Below the pieces are notes generated by a model, which saw only the letters and a program-made list of their open reading frames with translations, did no database searches and was not told the DNA's origin. The position numbers and the translations under genes were made by a program. This document shows positions 37,289 to 46,617 of a stretch of 64,000 bases of DNA, piece by piece. The stretch's first letter is position 1. The number at the start of each line of letters is the position of its first letter. Source of the stretch: Paraclostridium tenue (lineage in GTDB: Bacteria; Bacillota; Clostridia; Peptostreptococcales; Peptostreptococcaceae); NCBI RefSeq assembly GCF_015668515.1, contig NZ_JADPFO010000004.1:103127-167126 (forward strand), written 5' to 3'.

Positions 37289-38637
37289 ATATCTATATAT
37301 TTTTCATTTAATATATGGCTTATGTTGTTTATATCTATCTTAAATTCAGGTATACCTGCTGCAAAAGGAGCGATTTCATATAAATCAAAATATATAACTA
37401 ACTTATCATCTTCTATATAAAATTTCTGATTATTAGAAATACTTTTAAAACTATATGCTCCATCTTGACCCTCTTTTATTTTCTCTCTTATTATTTCATT
37501 TATTACATTTACATAATCTGAACTTTCTTTAAACAAATCTCTTAAACTTAATATTTTTCCATCTTCTATATATATGTTATAAGATTTATTTTCATAAAAT
37601 CCGTGGGCTCCCCCACTCTCTTGATAATATTTAATCAAAATACTTAACATATTATCACTATTTTTTTTTACATCAAAATTAACATTATATATAAATGGTT
37701 TTGTATATTCTTTAGGTGTATTTGAAAGATATGATTTAGCATCCTCTTCTACACTAGAATAAGATTTCATTATATCATTTTTTATTTTTTCATTTATACT
37801 CTTCTCAATTTCTTTATTTTTAATTATTATCATAGGAATATTAATTATACTATTTATATATTCAGTATTTTTAGTTATAGTCTGTGTATCTATTTGAGCT
37901 ACTATAGGATTAGTATCTAATGTTTTTATCTTTTTATTAAATGCTGTAACAGGTATTTTAAATTCATAAATTTCTTTTCTATCACTAATTTGATAAGGAT
38001 TAAAGTATATAGCTAGCCCTTCATCTGTTATATAGTAATTAGTATGTTTATTTATTTGAATTTTTTCTTTATCTATTTTAAGATTTTTTCTATCTATTTT
38101 GTTTAAAACATAATTTTTTAATACATAATCGTAATCTTTATTATTTTTTAAAAAATTATCTATATATATTCTTTGTCCAGTTTTTAAATCAAACACATAA
38201 CTGTCCTTAATTCTTTCATACTTTTTACCTTTAATGTTTATATCTTTATAAATTATAATATTTAGTACATTTTTATCTTCAAACGCTATATGGTAATTTA
38301 TGTTTATCACTAAATCTTTGTTATTTGAAGAAATATCTTTTTGTTGTTTCTTTGTATTTATAAATTGACTTATATTTTTCCTTATATATGTATTTATATA
38401 CCTTTCTACATCTTTATTTTCATAATTTACTATAGGCATTTTTACTACAAATTTAATTCCATCGTACTCTATAACTGATTTATCTTCTATTACTTTTAAA
38501 GGTTTAAAACCTTGTATTATAGATGATGTTAAATTATTAAAATCAATTGGACCTTTAGTTTTTACATTTATATAAAAAATAGATACTACTATTGTAATAA
38601 GTGCTGTTAAGAATATAAGTCTTTTTCTATAAATCAT
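37279..38637 (-). CDS. Membrane-anchored protein with tandem DUF4163/DUF3298 repeats
   Basis: This 452-aa protein has one N-terminal membrane helix (~6-24) and a large extracytoplasmic part. The part repeats twice: KFVVKMPIVNYENKDVERYI... (~65-240) and SIINIPMIIIKNKEIEKSI... (~275-445). Each half is a DUF4163 piece followed by DUF3298, as in PdaC and RsiV-type proteins. DUF3298 modules in RsiV bind lysozyme; a similar wall-sensing role is possible but unproven. No deacetylase domain is fused. It stands alone with its own promoter region. Confidence 0.82.
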   Translation of the reverse strand: MIYRKRLIFLTALITIVVSIFYINVKTKGPIDFNNLTSSIIQGFKPLKVIEDKSVIEYDGIKFVVKMPIVNYENKDVERYINTYIRKNISQFINTKKQQKDISSNNKDLVININYHIAFEDKNVLNIIIYKDINIKGKKYERIKDSYVFDLKTGQRIYIDNFLKNNKDYDYVLKNYVLNKIDRKNLKIDKEKIQINKHTNYYITDEGLAIYFNPYQISDRKEIYEFKIPVTAFNKKIKTLDTNPIVAQIDTQTITKNTEYINSIINIPMIIIKNKEIEKSINEKIKNDIMKSYSSVEEDAKSYLSNTPKEYTKPFIYNVNFDVKKNSDNMLSILIKYYQESGGAHGFYENKSYNIYIEDGKILSLRDLFKESSDYVNVINEIIREKIKEGQDGAYSFKSISNNQKFYIEDDKLVIYFDLYEIAPFAAGIPEFKIDINNISHILNEKYIDIFK

Positions 38638-38730
38638 AATATATATTCCTCCTAATCTGTAATATATATTATTTTCTGATTATATCCTAAAAATATTATA
38701 TTAATATTTTGGAAATATATTTATTCAAAT

Positions 38731-38763
38731 AAAAAAGCCTTGAAGAATATTCTTCAAGGCCTT
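38731..38763 (-). terminator. Terminator after the glucose PTS gene
   Basis: The perfect palindrome GCCTTGAAGAATATTCTTCAAGGC (core 38737-38760) is followed by TTTTTT on the minus strand. Confidence 0.9.
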
Positions 38764-38767
38764 TAAA

Positions 38768-40426
38768 TTATTTTTTTAAAATTTTATTTATTTGGTTTTT
38801 ATATGCATCTGCTTTAGCTCCATATATAACTTGGATACCATTGCCGACTTCCATAACACCAACAGCACCTAATGATTTAAACTTATCTTTTTCTACCTTA
38901 GATTTATCTTTAACTTCTACTCTTAATCTAGTTATACAAGCATCTACTGAAACTATATTTTCTTCCCCACCTAATGCTTCTAATACATATGGTGCATTTT
39001 CTTCTATTTCACTACTTCCTGATTTATCAGTTTTTCCTGCTTGATAATCAGCTTTTGTATATAACTTAGTTTCTTGTTCATTTTCATCTCTACCTGGAGT
39101 TTTTAAATTGAACTTAACTATTAAGAATTTGAATAAGAAGTAGTAAACTACCGCATATACAATTCCTACCATTATAGCTCTTAACCAATTAGTTGGTACT
39201 CCTGCTCCTGCTGGAAGTATACCAAATAATGAGAAATCTATAAATCCTCCAGAGAATGTCATTCCTATAAATACATTTAATAAATCCATTAATAAGAATG
39301 AAAGTCCTGCAAGTACACAGTGAACTGCATATAATACTGGTGCAACAAATAAGAATGTAAATTCTAATGGTTCAGTTATACCAGTTAAGAAAGATGTTAC
39401 TGCTGCTGATAATAATAAACTTCCTACTACTTTTTTCTTACTTGGAGCAGCTGTATGATACATTGCTAATGCTGCTGCAGGTAATCCAAACATCATGAAT
39501 GGGAATTTACCAGCCATAAATCTAGTAGTTCCTGCAACTATTTTAGACATAGTTTCTGGTGAAGCTCCTACTAAATCTTGCATGCTACCTAATTGTGCGA
39601 AGTATGCATAATTCGCTCCTTGTACTGTTTTCCATGCTCCATCTATTAAAACATGTCCATCTACGAAAGAACCAAACCAAAATGGCGTATAGAATACATG
39701 ATGTAATCCAAATGGTATTAAAGATCTTTCTATTAATCCATAGAAGAATGTTCCTATTATACCTGCATTATTAACTCCTAATGCTATGTAAGCTATTGCG
39801 TCTTGAACAAATGGCCATATAAAAGCAAGTATTGCACCTACAATTGCCATAACTACTGAAACTACTATTGGAACAAATCTTGATCCAGAGAAAAATCCTA
39901 TAACTTGTGGTAATTGTATATTATAGAATTTATTGTGTAGTGTAGATGTAACTATACCAGTTATAATACCCCCAAACACTGACATATTAAGAGTAAATAT
40001 TCCTAATGTTGAAGTTACATATGTTGCATATTGAGCTGGTGTATTTGCTTCTGTTACAACACCTAATCTAGTAACTCCTAAAGCTAATAATACACTTATA
40101 ACTTTATTCATTATTAAAAATCCAAATACTGAAGCAAGTGCAGATGTTCCTTTATCTTCTTTTGCAAGACCAACTGCAGTACCTACTGCAAATAGTAGTG
40201 GTAAATTACCAAATACTATATCTCCTACACCTTGCATTATCTTTAATACTACTGTAATTGCTGGAATAGATACAAAGCTTATAAGTGGTTGGTATATAGC
40301 TGGAGCATTATCTAGTGCTGCTATATTAAGTAAAGCTCCTCCAACTCCTAGTAAAATACCAGCAACCGGTAGTGCTGCTATTGGAAGCATTATAGCCTTA
40401 CCGATTCTTTGTAAAAATTGAAGCAT
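38768..40426 (-). CDS. ptsG: Glucose-type PTS enzyme IICB
   Basis: This 552-aa sugar permease-kinase has a membrane IIC domain (~1-430; LQRIGKAIMLPIAALPVAGIL, ITEPLEFTFLFVAPVLY and GLPAAALAMYHTA) and a C-terminal IIB domain (~475-550) with the phosphocysteine in DACITRLRVEV. It lacks the IIA domain found in B. subtilis PtsG, so a separate IIA must supply phosphate. Glucose specificity is inferred from the GlcT-type leader and antiterminator gene just upstream. Confidence 0.9.
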   Translation of the reverse strand: MLQFLQRIGKAIMLPIAALPVAGILLGVGGALLNIAALDNAPAIYQPLISFVSIPAITVVLKIMQGVGDIVFGNLPLLFAVGTAVGLAKEDKGTSALASVFGFLIMNKVISVLLALGVTRLGVVTEANTPAQYATYVTSTLGIFTLNMSVFGGIITGIVTSTLHNKFYNIQLPQVIGFFSGSRFVPIVVSVVMAIVGAILAFIWPFVQDAIAYIALGVNNAGIIGTFFYGLIERSLIPFGLHHVFYTPFWFGSFVDGHVLIDGAWKTVQGANYAYFAQLGSMQDLVGASPETMSKIVAGTTRFMAGKFPFMMFGLPAAALAMYHTAAPSKKKVVGSLLLSAAVTSFLTGITEPLEFTFLFVAPVLYAVHCVLAGLSFLLMDLLNVFIGMTFSGGFIDFSLFGILPAGAGVPTNWLRAIMVGIVYAVVYYFLFKFLIVKFNLKTPGRDENEQETKLYTKADYQAGKTDKSGSSEIEENAPYVLEALGGEENIVSVDACITRLRVEVKDKSKVEKDKFKSLGAVGVMEVGNGIQVIYGAKADAYKNQINKILKK

Positions 40427-40512
40427 TTCATAATTCCTCCTTACTTATTATAATATGTGTAATTAAATTTAATTTTAGTTAAGTTTTCATGCATTATTAC
40501 TATAATAAATAA

Positions 40513-40604
40513 AAAAGAGCTAAAATATTCATATTTATGAGTACTATAAAATAGTTACATAAATATAAATAATTTAGCTCTTGCCTGCTTTACCAGTAAC
40601 ACGC
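40513..40604 (-). promoter_or_regulatory. GlcT-type RAT antiterminator site and terminator of ptsG
   Basis: On the minus strand, CGTGTTACTGGTAAAGCAGG (complement of about 40585-40604) closely resembles the RAT element bound by GlcT/LicT proteins. It overlaps the left arm (AAGAGCTAAA, 40573-40582) of a long terminator, whose right arm is 40515-40524 with a U run. Binding of active GlcT should block termination and allow ptsG expression. Confidence 0.9.
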
Positions 40605-40681
40605 TCTTTATTTATTTAGTATAAATTAAGTATAACATTTAAATTGTACGTTGTAAACAATTTCCCTACCACTTTTTTGTA

Positions 40682-41518
40682 CTATCTGTTAGAATTTGTC
40701 ATTAATCTATCTATATGAAGTGCTATAAACCCAACTTCACCTTCATTTAAATTTATATCGTGTTTTAATTTTAGATATTCGCATAATACTTCAGATATAC
40801 TATATGATTTATTTAACTTCTCCCTTATATGATCTAATAACATATTTTCTTCACATATCCCTTTAATAGATCTGTTAATAGCAAGTCTTAAATGTACTAT
40901 AAGTCTATTGTAGTATATTGAATCTTTATATATATTTATATCTAATTCTTTTTCTAAAAAATCTATAGCTTCTTTAATTATTATAGCTTGTTTAGCACTA
41001 TCTACTGCTTTTGTTTTATTTAATATTCCATTTATATGCATAGTTACAAATGCTATTTCATCTTCATTTAATGTTATATCTAAAGATTTATTTATAAAAT
41101 CAACTATTTTCTTTGCTAATTCCCATTCATATTCATATAAAGTCTTTAATTCTGCTTTGAATTGGTTTTTTAAGCACATATTGTCATAGTATCTTTCTAT
41201 TGCAAATACTAAATGATCTAATAGTGCCATATGTGATTTATTGTTTATATCTACATCTATACTATCATCTATTGTAGATAAACCCTCTGTTACTACCCCA
41301 ATATAGTTTGGATTTATTGTATCGTATAATTCCTCTAAACTTTTATATCTATCTTCATTTATAACAAATATTTTTTCAATTTTATCTACATCTTTAAAAA
41401 TTGAATTTGTAGATGCTTTAAATCCAATTCCATTTCCAATTAAAATGTACTCCTTATTTTTATTTTCTTCTATACATAGAATAACATTATTGTTAAAACT
41501 TTTTATAATTTTATACAT
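40682..41518 (-). CDS. glcT: GlcT/LicT-type transcription antiterminator
   Basis: This 278-aa regulator has an RNA-binding CAT domain (~1-55; MYKIIKSFNNNVILCIEENK) and two PRD domains (~65-165 and ~170-275). Conserved His residues for PTS phosphorylation lie in ALLDHLVFAIERY, VTMHINGIL, IVHLRLAINR and ALHIDRLM. It should bind the RAT site 80 nt downstream and report PTS sugar flux to ptsG. Homology with the GlcT branch is supported by the RAT sequence. Confidence 0.93.
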   Translation of the reverse strand: MYKIIKSFNNNVILCIEENKNKEYILIGNGIGFKASTNSIFKDVDKIEKIFVINEDRYKSLEELYDTINPNYIGVVTEGLSTIDDSIDVDINNKSHMALLDHLVFAIERYYDNMCLKNQFKAELKTLYEYEWELAKKIVDFINKSLDITLNEDEIAFVTMHINGILNKTKAVDSAKQAIIIKEAIDFLEKELDINIYKDSIYYNRLIVHLRLAINRSIKGICEENMLLDHIREKLNKSYSISEVLCEYLKLKHDINLNEGEVGFIALHIDRLMTNSNR

Positions 41519-41797
41519 ATTCCCTCCTTATTTACAAATTATATGAGAATCTGCTTAAATATTATTTCACTTTATTAATATACAATATTTCATAATTTAA
41601 GTATACCTGTTTATTGACATTAACTGTTATTTTTGCACAATTTTAAATATTTTTATAAAAATTATTTTAATTTTCATATGAATGTAATTTAATATTTTAT
41701 TTTCATTTTCCTTTTTTTAGGGTATAATATGCATTAGATAATACATAACTTTTTAACAATCTAGTTAAGGGTTAATTTTCTTATGGAGGTTTTTAAT
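41519..41797. other. Divergent promoter region glcT / fba
   Basis: This 279-nt AT-rich region separates glcT (minus) from fba (plus). It holds the candidate fba -10 at 41723-41728 and a lone TTGACA at 41614-41619 without a good partner -10. No other structure was seen. Confidence 0.6.
41700..41728 (+). promoter_or_regulatory. Candidate promoter of fba
   Basis: A perfect TATAAT (41723-41728) lies about 70 nt before the fba ATG. The -35 region (41700-41705, TTTTCA) is weak at a 17-nt spacing. Confidence 0.45.
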
Positions 41798-42661
41798 ATG
41801 TTAGTTTCAGCTAAAGAAATGTTAAACAAAGCTAGAGAAGGTAAGTATGCTGTTGGTCAATTCAACATAAATAACTTAGAATGGACTAAAGCAATATTAC
41901 TTACTGCTCAGGAAAACAATTCTCCAGTTATATTAGGGGTATCTGAAGGTGCTGGGAAATATATGGGAGGATATAAAACTGTAGTTGGTATGGTTAATGG
42001 AATGTTAGAAGAATTAAATATAACTGTTCCAGTTGCACTACATCTAGACCATGGTAGTTATGAAGGAGCTTTAAAAGTAATAGAAGCAGGATTCTCTTCT
42101 GTTATGTTTGATGGTTCTCACTACTCTATAGAAGAAAACATAGAAAAAACAAAAGAGATAATAAAAATAGCTAATGCTAAAGGAATATCTGTAGAAGCAG
42201 AAGTTGGTTCTATAGGTGGAGAAGAAGACGGTGTTATAGGTGCTGGTGAAATAGCAGACCCTAATGAATGTAAATTAATAGCTGATTTAGGTGTTGATAT
42301 GTTAGCTGCTGGTATAGGTAATATACATGGTCAATATCCAGAAAATTGGGCTGGATTAAACTTTGATGCTTTAGAATCTATAAATAAAGCTACAGGAGAT
42401 ATGCCTTTAGTTTTACATGGTGGAACTGGTATACCAGCTGATATGATAAAAAAAGCTATATCTTTAGGTGTATCTAAAATAAATGTTAATACTGAGTGTC
42501 AATTAGCTTTTGCTGCTGCAACTCGTAAATATATAGAAGAAGGTAAAGACTTACAAGGTAAAGGTTTTGACCCTCGTAAACTTCTTGCTCCAGGATTTGA
42601 AGCTATAAAAGAAACTGTAAAAGAAAAAATGGAACTATTTGGTTCTATAAACAAAGCTTAA
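41798..42661 (+). CDS. fba: Class II fructose-1,6-bisphosphate aldolase
   Basis: This 287-aa zinc enzyme of glycolysis splits fructose-1,6-bisphosphate. The metal/catalytic segments are visible: VALHLDHGSYEGA, VEAEVGSIGGEEDG, and LVLHGGTGIPADMI, with NVNTECQ for the phosphate. The ATG at 41798 lies 8 nt after GGAGG; the ATG at 41783 overlaps this site. It is a single-gene unit next to the glucose PTS, which fits a glycolytic role. Tagatose-type activity cannot be excluded. Confidence 0.95.
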   Translation: MLVSAKEMLNKAREGKYAVGQFNINNLEWTKAILLTAQENNSPVILGVSEGAGKYMGGYKTVVGMVNGMLEELNITVPVALHLDHGSYEGALKVIEAGFSSVMFDGSHYSIEENIEKTKEIIKIANAKGISVEAEVGSIGGEEDGVIGAGEIADPNECKLIADLGVDMLAAGIGNIHGQYPENWAGLNFDALESINKATGDMPLVLHGGTGIPADMIKKAISLGVSKINVNTECQLAFAAATRKYIEEGKDLQGKGFDPRKLLAPGFEAIKETVKEKMELFGSINKA

Positions 42662-42733
42662 TAATATAAACAATTTTTAAAATTTGTGTATATAACACTG
42701 TTTATATAAGAGATATTAATGATTATGTAAAAT

Positions 42734-42766
42734 AAAAGGACTATCTAATTTTAGATAGTCCTTAAT
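42734..42766. terminator. Bidirectional terminator between fba and rlmCD
   Basis: The stem AAGGACTATCTAA / TTAGATAGTCCTT is flanked by A and T runs, between convergent genes. Confidence 0.85.
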
Positions 42767-42769
42767 TTA

Positions 42770-44128
42770 TTAATTTTTTTTACATATCTTAACTACTGTT
42801 TCAACATGAGGTGTATTAGGGAACATATCCATACACTTAACTCGTTCAACTTCGTATCCATACTTTTTAAATTCTACTAAATCTAAAACTAATGTCTTAG
42901 GGTTACAAGATATATAAACTATCTCTTTAGAATTAAATCCAGCTATATCTCTTATAGCATCTTTGTGTACACCTGGTCTTGGTGGATCAACTATTATTAT
43001 ATCTGGTTTAGCTTTTAGTTTATTAACTGTCTTAGAAACATCTCCTGCTATGAATTCACAGTTAGTTAACCCATTTAATTCAGCATTTTTATTAGCTGCT
43101 TCTACTGCTTCCTCTATTATCTCTATTCCATATACCTTTTTAGCTTTTTCTGCCATTACTTGACCTATAGTTCCTGTACCGCTGTATAAGTCAAATACAA
43201 CTTTATTATTGTGCTCTCCAACAAATTCTCTAGCTATTTTGTATAATTCTTCAGCTCCCTTAGTGTTAGTTTGGAAGAATGAGAAAGGAGATATTTTAAA
43301 TTTAAGTCCTAAAAGTTCTTCTTGTATATAATCTCTTCCATGTAAAACTCTTAATTCATCACAATTAACAGCATCTGCTAATCCATCATTTATAGTATGT
43401 AATATACTTACTAAATCAGCTTTTAAATTAAGATTTAATAACATATCCTTATACTCTGTCATATCAAAATCTTCTTGAGATGAAGTTACTATATTTACCA
43501 TCATTTCATTTGTATTTATACCTTTTCTTACTACAAGGTTTCTTAAGTATCCTTTATGGCTCATATTTCTATAGTAAGGAACTTTCTTCTCATTGAAATA
43601 TTCAACCGTTGAAGTTAATACTTTTATAAAATCATCGTCTACTAAAAAACATCCATCTACTGTTAATATATCTATATGTTTTCCTTTTTTATGTAGACCT
43701 AAAGTTAAAGGTCCATCCTTCATTTCATCTCCAAAAGTATACTCCATTTTATTTCTGTATTCTTTAGCTTGAGGACTTCTTTCTATTCCTTCAAACTTAA
43801 ATCCAAATATATCTTGGGCTAAAAATAAATCCATTACTTGTCTTTCTTTTATTTCAAGTTGTTTTTCATATGGTACTGATAATATACTACATCCACCACA
43901 TACATTAAAATGCTTACATGGAGTTTCTGTTTCAATAGGTGAGTTTTCTAATAGTTCTAGCATCTTAACTTCAGCTTTTCCACTTCTAGTTTTTTTAACT
44001 GAAGCTTTCACCTTTTGTCCACTTATTCCACCTTTCATATATATGTCTCTATTTCCTAAGCGACTTACAGACGTACCACCAAACTCCATTTTATCTACTT
44101 CAAATTCTATTATATCTCTTCTCTTCAC
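42770..44128 (-). CDS. rlmCD: 23S rRNA (uracil-5-)-methyltransferase, RlmCD/RumA type
   Basis: This 452-aa SAM-dependent enzyme methylates uracil C5 in 23S rRNA (U747 and/or U1939). It has an N-terminal TRAM domain (~1-60), an iron-sulfur cysteine motif (TPCKHFNVCGGCSIL), the SAM motif DLYSGTGTIGQ, and the nucleophile region VYISCNPKTL. The start is GTG with a GGAGG site. In Gram-positives one enzyme often serves both positions. rsuA lies 24 nt upstream in the same direction. Confidence 0.92.
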   Translation of the reverse strand: MKRRDIIEFEVDKMEFGGTSVSRLGNRDIYMKGGISGQKVKASVKKTRSGKAEVKMLELLENSPIETETPCKHFNVCGGCSILSVPYEKQLEIKERQVMDLFLAQDIFGFKFEGIERSPQAKEYRNKMEYTFGDEMKDGPLTLGLHKKGKHIDILTVDGCFLVDDDFIKVLTSTVEYFNEKKVPYYRNMSHKGYLRNLVVRKGINTNEMMVNIVTSSQEDFDMTEYKDMLLNLNLKADLVSILHTINDGLADAVNCDELRVLHGRDYIQEELLGLKFKISPFSFFQTNTKGAEELYKIAREFVGEHNNKVVFDLYSGTGTIGQVMAEKAKKVYGIEIIEEAVEAANKNAELNGLTNCEFIAGDVSKTVNKLKAKPDIIIVDPPRPGVHKDAIRDIAGFNSKEIVYISCNPKTLVLDLVEFKKYGYEVERVKCMDMFPNTPHVETVVKICKKN

Positions 44129-44152
44129 GCTTTTATCCTCCGTTATTAAAGA

Positions 44153-44875
44153 CTATCTTTGTTCTATAAGTCTTATCTCTTCTTCTGTTAGTTCTCTATA
44201 TTCTCCTAATTCTAGACTTTCATCTAATTTCAATTTACCCATAGATAATCTTTTTAAGTAAATTACTTTTTTACCTACGCTCTCAAACATTCTTTTAACT
44301 TGATGAAATTTTCCTTCATTTATAGTAAGTTCAATTTCTGATACTTCATCACTTTTAAGTATTACAAGATGTGCTGGCATAGTCTTGTAACCATCATCTA
44401 ATACTACACCTTCTTTAAAAGCACTTATATCTTCGTTAGTTACTATTCCATCAATTTTAGCATAATAAGTTTTTGGAACATGACTCTTTGGAGATAATAC
44501 CCTATGTGCTAATTGCCCATCATTAGTTAATACTAATAGACCTTCTGTATCTTTATCTAACCTTCCTACTGGAAATGGTTCAAACACTAAAGATTTATCA
44601 TCTATCAAATCAAGAACTATTGGATCATATTTATCAAAAGTTGCTGATATGTATCCATCTGGTTTATTTAACATCAAATATATAAATTCTTTATATTCAA
44701 TAGTTTCGCCATCAAATACTATAACGTCTTTATCTGTATCTACTTGAAGTCCAGGATTGTTTTCAATTTTTCCATTAACACTTACTAATCCTTTTTTGCA
44801 ATCTCTCTTTATTTCTGCTCTACTTCCATATCCTAAGTTTGAAAGTACCTTATCTAAACGTTGCTTTTTAGCCAT
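44153..44875 (-). CDS. rsuA: 16S rRNA pseudouridine(516) synthase-like RsuA
   Basis: This 240-aa enzyme has an N-terminal S4 RNA-binding domain (~2-45; LDKVLSNLGYGSRAEIKRD) and the RsuA/RluB catalytic segment GRLDKDTEGLLVLTNDG with its aspartate. VKRMFESVGKKVIYLKRL lies near the end. It probably makes pseudouridine in 16S rRNA; an RluB- or RluE-like target is possible. It leads the rsuA-rlmCD pair. Confidence 0.9.
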   Translation of the reverse strand: MAKKQRLDKVLSNLGYGSRAEIKRDCKKGLVSVNGKIENNPGLQVDTDKDVIVFDGETIEYKEFIYLMLNKPDGYISATFDKYDPIVLDLIDDKSLVFEPFPVGRLDKDTEGLLVLTNDGQLAHRVLSPKSHVPKTYYAKIDGIVTNEDISAFKEGVVLDDGYKTMPAHLVILKSDEVSEIELTINEGKFHQVKRMFESVGKKVIYLKRLSMGKLKLDESLELGEYRELTEEEIRLIEQR

Positions 44876-44890
44876 AAGTCATACCTTCCT

Positions 44891-45220
44891 TTAAAAATGT
44901 TCTCCATTTTCATAGTACTTTTCTTTCTCAAATACTGTAAATGCTAAATCCATACTTTCTACATCTAGATTCTTTCTTATACTATTAGTTATTATTTTGG
45001 CTACTGTATCTTGAACTTCTTGTCCTCTATCAAACCAAGCTACTTCCACAAATGGATAAACGTCTGCTATTTTTCCATCTCTTATAGCTACTGATTTTAT
45101 GCACTCTATCTCAAAATAATCTCTTGGACATTTAACAGCCTCAACTAAATCATCTATCATTTTTTCACTTATTTTACATATATCATTTTCATGTATTCCT
45201 CTTATTTTAATTTGTGGCAT
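44891..45220 (-). CDS. DUF1904 family protein
   Basis: This ~109-aa protein starts MPQIKIRGIHENDICKISE and ends near DLAFTVFEKEKYYENG, typical of the DUF1904 family. Its fold recalls the 4-oxalocrotonate tautomerase-like group. The function is unknown. The ATG ending at 45220 lies about 9 nt after AAAGG and is preferred over 45229. It lies 15 nt before rsuA and probably belongs to the same transcript. Confidence 0.8.
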   Translation of the reverse strand: MPQIKIRGIHENDICKISEKMIDDLVEAVKCPRDYFEIECIKSVAIRDGKIADVYPFVEVAWFDRGQEVQDTVAKIITNSIRKNLDVESMDLAFTVFEKEKYYENGEHF

Positions 45221-45316
45221 ATATATCATCCTTTCTTTAATTATTTACTTATTTATATAGATATTATTATACTTTTAATTTTTCATTATTACAATTTATC
45301 TATAAATACTACTGCA

Positions 45317-45367
45317 TAAAAATAGGGCTATCTCAAATATTATTCATTTTGAGACATCCCTTTTTTA
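45317..45367 (-). terminator. Terminator after the 161-aa unknown gene
   Basis: An imperfect 15-bp stem (AGGG.TGTCTCAAA-type arms at about 45324-45338 and 45347-45361) has a U run on the minus strand. Confidence 0.7.
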
Positions 45368-45378
45368 ATTTTAATTTA

Positions 45379-45864
45379 TTAACTATAAAACTTAGATGCT
45401 CCGTTTAACTGTTTTTTACCTAACAAATTAGCTAAACTTGTAAGTGATGCTATACTTATTTTCTTAAAACTTATTACAAATACTAGCTTAAAATCAGTAA
45501 ATGTCTCATCTATACTATAAACATTAAAAAAACATCTTATATTATCATCTAAGTATCGCTCTCTTAAATCAGATTCAATTTCATCTGTTACATCTTTTAC
45601 AAAAGCTCTTACATCTTCAAATAAAATTTGAATATCTTCTATATTAGCATCTTCACCCAATTCTTCCAATAATTCATTTATTTCATCTACTGAAAATATA
45701 GTGTCATCTAACTGACAGTCAAATGCCATTATACTATCTTCTTTTATATTAGTCGATATATCTTGCACACTAGCAAAGTCTTCACGTTGATTTAGCATTT
45801 CTTTTATATCTATGCTTTTTATATTTAGGGTTTCTTGATTTTGTTTTAATTTTACTTCTAACAA
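45379..45864 (-). CDS. Conserved hypothetical protein, acidic
   Basis: I do not recognise this 161-aa protein. It starts at TTG, 7 nt after a strong GGAGG. The first ~100 residues are acidic (DDTIFSVDEINELLEEL), the middle is helical (DVTDEIESDLRERY), and the end has a hydrophobic, beta-like stretch ([25 protein letters not shown]). No signal peptide or cysteine motif is visible. It has its own terminator and lies 27 nt after the deoxynucleotidase-like gene. Confidence 0.7.
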   Translation of the reverse strand: MLEVKLKQNQETLNIKSIDIKEMLNQREDFASVQDISTNIKEDSIMAFDCQLDDTIFSVDEINELLEELGEDANIEDIQILFEDVRAFVKDVTDEIESDLRERYLDDNIRCFFNVYSIDETFTDFKLVFVISFKKISIASLTSLANLLGKKQLNGASKFYS

Positions 45865-45891
45865 TTATTTACCTCCCCCCAATCTATCTAT

Positions 45892-46452
45892 TTACTTCAT
45901 ATTAAGTATAAAGTCTTTTATATCATTCCAACTACTCACTCTTATTATATTTTCATTATCGATATCTTTATTGTAATTATTATCTATTAATAATACTGTT
46001 AATCCCTCTTGAGCTAATTGCATAGCATTACTTGGATTATCTTCTATGAAAATATTACATTCTAATTCTTTAGCTTTATTAACTTTATAATCACTTCCTA
46101 ATAAATGAACATCTATATAGCCTAAATCATTTTCATTTAGCCATCCTTGTGTTATATCTTTTAACATTTCATCTCTAGCTGTTACAAAATATAAATTATG
46201 ATTTTCATTTAAATCTTTTATTACTTCTTTTGCACCTTCTACCACATTAGCTTCTTTATATGCGTAAATATAATCTGTATGGAAAGCTTTTAATAAGTCA
46301 TCTAGTTTAACTTCATATAGTTCTTCTAATTTATGAGTTATACATTCAGCTTCTGTTATTTGTTTATTATACATATCATTTAAATATGGAATAAAATGAT
46401 ATGGATTAGTTATTGTTCCATCTATATCTATACATATGTTTAACTTTCCCAT
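45892..46452 (-). CDS. 5'(3')-deoxyribonucleotidase-like HAD protein (YqfW-type)
   Basis: This 186-aa HAD-superfamily phosphatase has motif I DIDGTITN (residues ~7-14), motif II in LYFVTARDE, and motif IV in NIFIEDNPSNA. It resembles NT5C/YqfW proteins, which dephosphorylate deoxynucleotides; the true substrate is unknown. It is followed at 27 nt by the acidic hypothetical gene and probably cotranscribed with it. Confidence 0.85.
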   Translation of the reverse strand: MGKLNICIDIDGTITNPYHFIPYLNDMYNKQITEAECITHKLEELYEVKLDDLLKAFHTDYIYAYKEANVVEGAKEVIKDLNENHNLYFVTARDEMLKDITQGWLNENDLGYIDVHLLGSDYKVNKAKELECNIFIEDNPSNAMQLAQEGLTVLLIDNNYNKDIDNENIIRVSSWNDIKDFILNMK

Positions 46453-46551
46453 CTCTACCTCCAGTTGATACCTTATTTTTATGGTTAAGACATTATATCA
46501 CAATACATATTATAAATCAAAACCGTACTATTAGTATATGTATATAAAAGA

Positions 46552-46578
46552 AAAAACTTGTGTATTCACAAGCTTTTC
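46552..46578 (-). terminator. Terminator after the 254-aa membrane protein gene
   Basis: The stem CTTGTG / CACAAG (46556-46573), with a TATT loop, is followed by a U-rich run on the minus strand. Confidence 0.7.
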
Positions 46579-46585
46579 CAAAAAA

Positions 46586-46601
46586 TGTTTCACGTTCAAC
46601 A
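46586..46601. other. parS-like ParB site candidate
   Basis: TGTTTCACGTTCAACA matches the consensus parS site TGTTTCACGTGAAACA at 14 of 16 positions. The two mismatches break the palindrome, so this is a weak candidate that may be chance. It lies in the intergenic DNA just past the 254-aa membrane protein gene. Confidence 0.3.
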
Positions 46602-46617
46602 TTATTTTTCAATTGTT

